Below, in pieces: positions 59,550 to 64,000 of a DNA stretch of 64,000 bases (positions are counted from its first letter, which is position 1; each line of letters begins with the position of its first letter). The stretch lies in contig OY829541.1 in assembly GCA_963691705.1 (NCBI GenBank), positions 67,737,189 through 67,801,188 of the forward strand, written 5' to 3'. A model generated the notes under the pieces. It saw nothing but the letters and a program-made list of their open reading frames with translations, searched no databases and was not told the DNA's origin. The stretch comes from Viola odorata. Taxonomy: Eukaryota; Streptophyta; Magnoliopsida; Malpighiales; Violaceae. Both the position numbers and the translations under genes were made by a program.

Positions 59550-60593
59550 GCATGAGGCAGTAATCTACAAGTCCTGATGCAACCCTTCACACAGGAGATG
59601 CTGGAATCATAGTTATTTTTCCCTATTGGATGTTTTCTGTTTGTTGGTTCCGATTGTCAATGCCAAAATAGGTTTTGGAAGTTAAATGCTTTGATGTATG
59701 TTTTTTTCATTGAGGAAATTTAGTTGTCCTCACACCATGCTTCTCCTCATCAATATTATCATTTATTTACTTTTGGTTATACAGGAATTTGAACACACAT
59801 CCTCATAATATAATGCCCTCAACATGAAATTTTTGCATACTCGTAATATACATCCTATTGAACGTACATGGATTACTCTTGGATTTACATAATTGATGAT
59901 CCGTGTAACAGGGATATTCTATACTTTACCAATTTGAATCAATTGAAATTACACAAAGCAACAAGTTGTATAATGTCAACTAAACTAGCTTATGGTTGCA
60001 ATTCTTGCATGTTTTTTCACAAGACAATTCACTCGTGTGCATATATCAAAAATCAGAGTAAGATGCAAAGCAAGATCTCATGCAAGATGGCAAAAATTTC
60101 ACGCACAGGGGTGTGAAATTGCTCTGGCTTCTGTGTTTACAAATACAGTGAGGTTGTTGCTATTGCATCTGTTCACGAGTCGGTAAACTTGTACATCAAA
60201 ATTGATCAAAATTTTCCACAAAAAAAGAAAAAAGCTACATTGCATGCTAAGAGATGAAAACGAGAAGCTTTCAATGCAGCTTAAGCATTCTTGCCACATC
60301 ACTTCAGGAGTCATCAGGAGTTTGTTTCACCTTGAATTCTGGAAGTCCTCATAATATGTAGTTCTCCTCCATTCTCGAAATATGGTTTGGACCACCATTT
60401 GATTTTGTGTATTCACAGGAAAATGATCTGAGATGAGGAAATTGACAAGTGGACCATCAGCAGAATCGGCCAAAATGTTTCTGATCAACTATTGTTGACA
60501 CTTGGAAGGCCAACAAGTCTTGTAACAACTCAACGATGGAATGGCAGCGTGCATAAGAACTGTGCAGGCATAGTCATTGAATAGAAGTTGAAG
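59550..60593. other. convergent intergenic region
   Basis: Lies between the 3' ends of the CP31-type gene and the NET-domain gene. Short AT-rich open frames only; no RNA gene recognised. Confidence 0.5.
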
Positions 60594-63500
60594 TTAGGAC
60601 AAGACCTTTCTTGCTCCCTCAATTGCTTCAACGTAGTACCACAGCCTTTGAACTGTTACATTATCCTAAAAGACCATAAAAGTGAGATGGCATTAGACAC
60701 TATTGACATTTGACGCTCCAAAAACCCATAGCTAACTGTAAGTTTACCTCTTGCAACAAATCAACAATAATTTCATCATTGCACTGCATTTGGGGTGGCT
60801 TCTTATGCTGGACAATAGCAGCAATGCGCTCAAAATTCCTTGGAGCTAGTTTCCCGATTCGATTTTGAAGCTGCTGCTTCTCATTTATGCTCATTGGCCT
60901 GCAGAGTGGAGTTGTAATTTATCCGTATCCAAAGAATCAAAAACTTAGAGCATGGCTGCTACATATATATAAAGCTCATTTCAAAGAATTTTTCAGATTA
61001 GTGAAGTGCGACAAGCTATGGAATAAGTAGGATCAAAATTTAATGTTGATCACCTTCTAGACATTAGTGCTGTAAACAACAGATTCAGACTGTAACATTA
61101 GAGAATGATGTCAGCCTTCAATCCACTGAAATCAATCAGAAACCCTATTCATCCCCTTCCATGGATTTTCACTCTTCCAATCATGACAGGTGGGATTTGA
61201 CTTGGCATGCAATTTTCATACAAGGAATTTAAAGAGGAAACTGGAGTTGCGACTCTAATTCTTAGTTTCGCTTAGTGAATAAAATTATTTCATTCATCCA
61301 AAAGAAAATCAAAGAGGATAGTTGCAAGCAAATATCTCAGTTAAATTAGCTTAAATATAACATACCTGCATGAAGACACCACAGCATCAAGGAGTTCTTC
61401 AAGCTGCTTTTCCATGTGACCAATCTAAAAAAACAAGCAATTAGCGTCAATTTAGCTGTATATTATCAAAAAAATTGTCAATACTCAACCATGGTCACGA
61501 TAATAAGCCTCAGGTGAAATTTCATCAGAAAATTACACTTGCAAGTAAATCATCAGAATGTTTCTTCACGGCCTCCTCCACCAACGAGCTATCATTTTCT
61601 AGAAGGAACCGCAAATCATCTTCAGTCTGGAAAGAAGGGAAAGAAAAAGAAAAAGAAAATCGCACCTCAGTAATCAATACCTTAAGAATCACAGATATAG
61701 TGTCAGACTATGCATATTCAAGAACCTCTGCAGAGTTGAATAACAGGAATGTGGACATGCAAAAACACCACTGTTTCCCATTCATACTATTCTTTCTCTA
61801 GTAATTCTGATTTTACTACAAGGAACCACTTTTGAATCCCAGCAGACAAACGGGCACATTCTGCATGATTGTGGTAACAGATTGAGCTAAATGTGTTCAA
61901 TAAAGTCAACTTGCATTTAGAGTTCATTTGAGCAGTAGGGTCTAAGAAATTGAGAAGGGCATCTTGCACTTGTAATAATTCCAAAACTAGCACAACCACC
62001 TAAAAATTCCAAAACTAGCAAATCGTTGAGCCAGTAATGTATATAACCGCTACTCACCTCGTCCTGTCCATTATTAGCACATTTGGTTGAGACCAGCTGA
62101 GATTCATTTTCGTCAACTCCACCAAATCCACAAGCATAGCACAATAACTGGAAAAGATCACCAAAAAAGAATGGCTAGGTAAAGCTGCACTTCCATTTCA
62201 TTATCAATCTCATAGATTATTAGTAATATAATGGACAATGACTGTTACCTTCCCTTCTGGATCAGTAATCCACTTACGGGAACTTTTGGTCCTGCAAGAA
62301 CTACATTGCTTCTGAACAGCATTGGATATTCCCTTCCCAGCTACCTGCATAAAAAAGAAATAGAAGTCAATCGTATATTCTTCAGCTCAGAAACTTATAA
62401 AACATCAACATTAGGCTGTTTGAGATTATACACTGAAATGAAATAAGTAACAGAAAAAGTCCCAATATCATTCTCAAATAAATGGGAAAGAAGGTAACAA
62501 AGAAAAAAGGAACATAATTCGTCTGACTCGTCAGTTGTCATTCATTTTCTGATTACTCCTTCTGAGGGAGATGTGACAAAAAGTAAGTGTAGACAGTACT
62601 CGTAAAATATTCAAGGCCAATCATGTAATGGGACTAGCACAAGTTTCTAGAACCAAGACCTCAGCAAATGGAACAATGCCTTGATTGATGACTGGAGCTA
62701 ACTCTTTTGACCTTATTGATCCATGTTGGACATGAACCTCTTGCTTAAGCTATATGTGATTTATTTTACTCAAGTAAATAAGCATCAGAGGAGAAAAATT
62801 ACACAACTAAGCTTCTAGTCACGAACATAAAATTGACAACAACAACCATTCAAATGTGCCCTTGCATATATAGTACAGACTGAGCATGGGCTAGATGGCA
62901 CGAATGCTGTGATGGTGCAACGAAGAACCAAGAGTTTGCCAGCATGTCACTATTGGAAAATAACCTTGAAATAATGTACGGTTTCATAGTTTCATATACA
63001 TACATTGGTGCACCTCTGTAAGAGATCCAGAACTAACCAGACTAATACCCGCAGAGTTGCCGTTTGAAGAGGATGTAGATGACATCTTAAGTTTCTTACT
63101 TGGAATATGTCCTGCATTATCCAACACACCAGTATGTTTTGGCACAAGTTTTTTATTCCTGAGTTCTGATTGTAGCTGACACATTTTCACAACAGAATCA
63201 AGCATCTGCATTGAACACAACATAATTATTGCAAATTCAAACTATAGTTGTTTTTTCAGTTATATTTAGCAATTAAAGCAAGATCCAAAAAGACCACACC
63301 AGTTCACATCCGACATCAAGTTTCATTCAATTGATACACAGTTGTCAATAATTTTGTGACGTTTCACAACACAGACGGTGATTTTCATAACTTTTTCTTA
63401 CCCCGTCTAAAACAGACAATTGAGAGCAGCCACACTATACCTCATCAACTTTTGGTGCAAGACCTGCCACACTTTCCCAAAGCAGCACATTCAATCTTTC

Positions 63501-63719
63501 TTTTTGGTAGTCTGAAAGACCAGCTCCCACACTGCTGCATTTTATCTTTTCCTTGCCCATAACCTCCCCAAATCTGCTTCCATTTTCAAGGGGAAAAGGC
63601 AGAAAATCTTTCTCTCTTGAGAGCAGCTCCTTCACTTGAAGGATATAGTAAGAAAAAATATCTGGTTTTGATAAGCTTTGATCTGCTGAAGTACCCAAAC
63701 CCCCCAACATTTGTGACAT
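60594..63719 (-). CDS. NET-domain protein with GATA-like zinc finger
   Basis: Eight exons on the minus strand (63441-63719, 63014-63205, 62249-62344, 62058-62147, 61537-61626, 61366-61424, 60748-60898, 60594-60665) give 342 residues with consistent phases. Residues about 1-93 hold a helical segment (DYQKERLNVLLWESVAGLAP). A Lys/Ser-rich stretch (SKKLKMSSTSS) follows. Next is a C-x2-C-x17-C-x2-C finger (CSSCRTKSSRKW then CYACG, about 171-195) resembling a GATA finger with Tyr where CNACG is usual. Then comes a C-terminal NET (extra-terminal) domain: PMSINEKQQLQNRIGKLAP to RLWYYVEAIEGARKVLS. There is no bromodomain. NET domains bind transcription and chromatin partners; a nuclear regulatory role is inferred. 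An upstream leader intron is likely, so the first coding exon is not fully certain. Confidence 0.85.
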
Positions 63720-64000
63720 AATGACACAAGCTACAATGCTGCATGTATAATGATATCGAATCAGCCCAAATTATGATGGAAACAAACAATTGACTCAAGA
63801 TTTCCTAGAACACTTTCAAAATCATCCAAGCCAGAATGATTGAGAACGAGGAGGCGAGAGCACCAGTGTTGACAATAAATCAGATACCTAGTGAAAGAGT
63901 GTAAATGCTTATTGTTTAAAGACTTTTTTTATAGGCAGAGTTGAGACTTGAACCCGAGACCCTACTAGTAACTCTACCACCAGAAAGACAACCAATGAGC
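63720..64000. other. upstream region with possible SINE scrap
   Basis: Promoter or leader intron of the NET-domain gene. Near 63935-63985, read on the minus strand, GTGGTAGAGTTA and GGGTTCAAGTC resemble Pol III A and B boxes but lie only about 20 bases apart, too close for an intact tRNA or SINE. The call is weak. Confidence 0.3.

Noticed and set aside
63930..63985. tRNA gene at the right end
   Set aside because: A and B box matches are imperfect and too close; at most a SINE scrap.

Overview
The window is nuclear DNA of a flowering plant, almost certainly a eudicot. Genes are split by GT-AG introns with AT-rich spacers. The gene set is plant-specific: chalcone synthase, a CYP724 cytochrome P450, an RGLG ubiquitin ligase, RABB1, a chloroplast ribonucleoprotein and LRR receptor-like proteins (RLPs). 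The chalcone synthase reads most like rosid (poplar-type) enzymes, but that is an impression from memory and not a measurement. Exon joins below were worked out by hand from splice consensus and reading frame.

The left part (1-24 kb) is a young, unstable tandem array. Two intact intronless RLP genes of the EIX/Cf type (4920-8294 and 16348-19770) sit among three truncated RLP pseudogenes (8670, 10425, 20145). The same AT-rich spacers recur around them. An RGLG pseudogene (230-1600) lies left of the array and the intact RGLG gene (24591-26956) right of it, each preceded by the same short spacer sequence. This implies duplication and unequal exchange of blocks containing RLP, spacer and RGLG. 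A Stowaway-type MITE sits in one spacer copy, and the other spacer copy shows the matching empty site. Two RLP pseudogenes share a tail that carries what looks like a captured exon of an unrelated gene.

The right part (24-64 kb) is ordinary gene space. In order: RGLG (+), a small basic plant protein (+), a PPR gene of the At4g35850 type that appears dead (+), chalcone synthase (+), an ESF2/ABT1-like RRM protein (+), RABB1b (-), 20S proteasome beta-2 subunit (-), CYP724 (-), a methyltransferase-like protein (+), a CP31-type chloroplast RNA-binding protein (+), and a NET-domain protein with a GATA-like zinc finger (-). From memory of Arabidopsis locus numbers, PPR/RABB1b and CHS/CYP724/RGLG are neighbours or near neighbours there too, which supports several identifications.

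The genes do not form one pathway. The RLPs would act in surface immune perception, RGLG in ubiquitin signalling, CHS in flavonoid synthesis and CYP724 in brassinosteroid synthesis; the rest are housekeeping or organelle functions. I found no wholly new system. The most informative features are the history of the RLP array, the multiply damaged PPR gene, and several small duplications.
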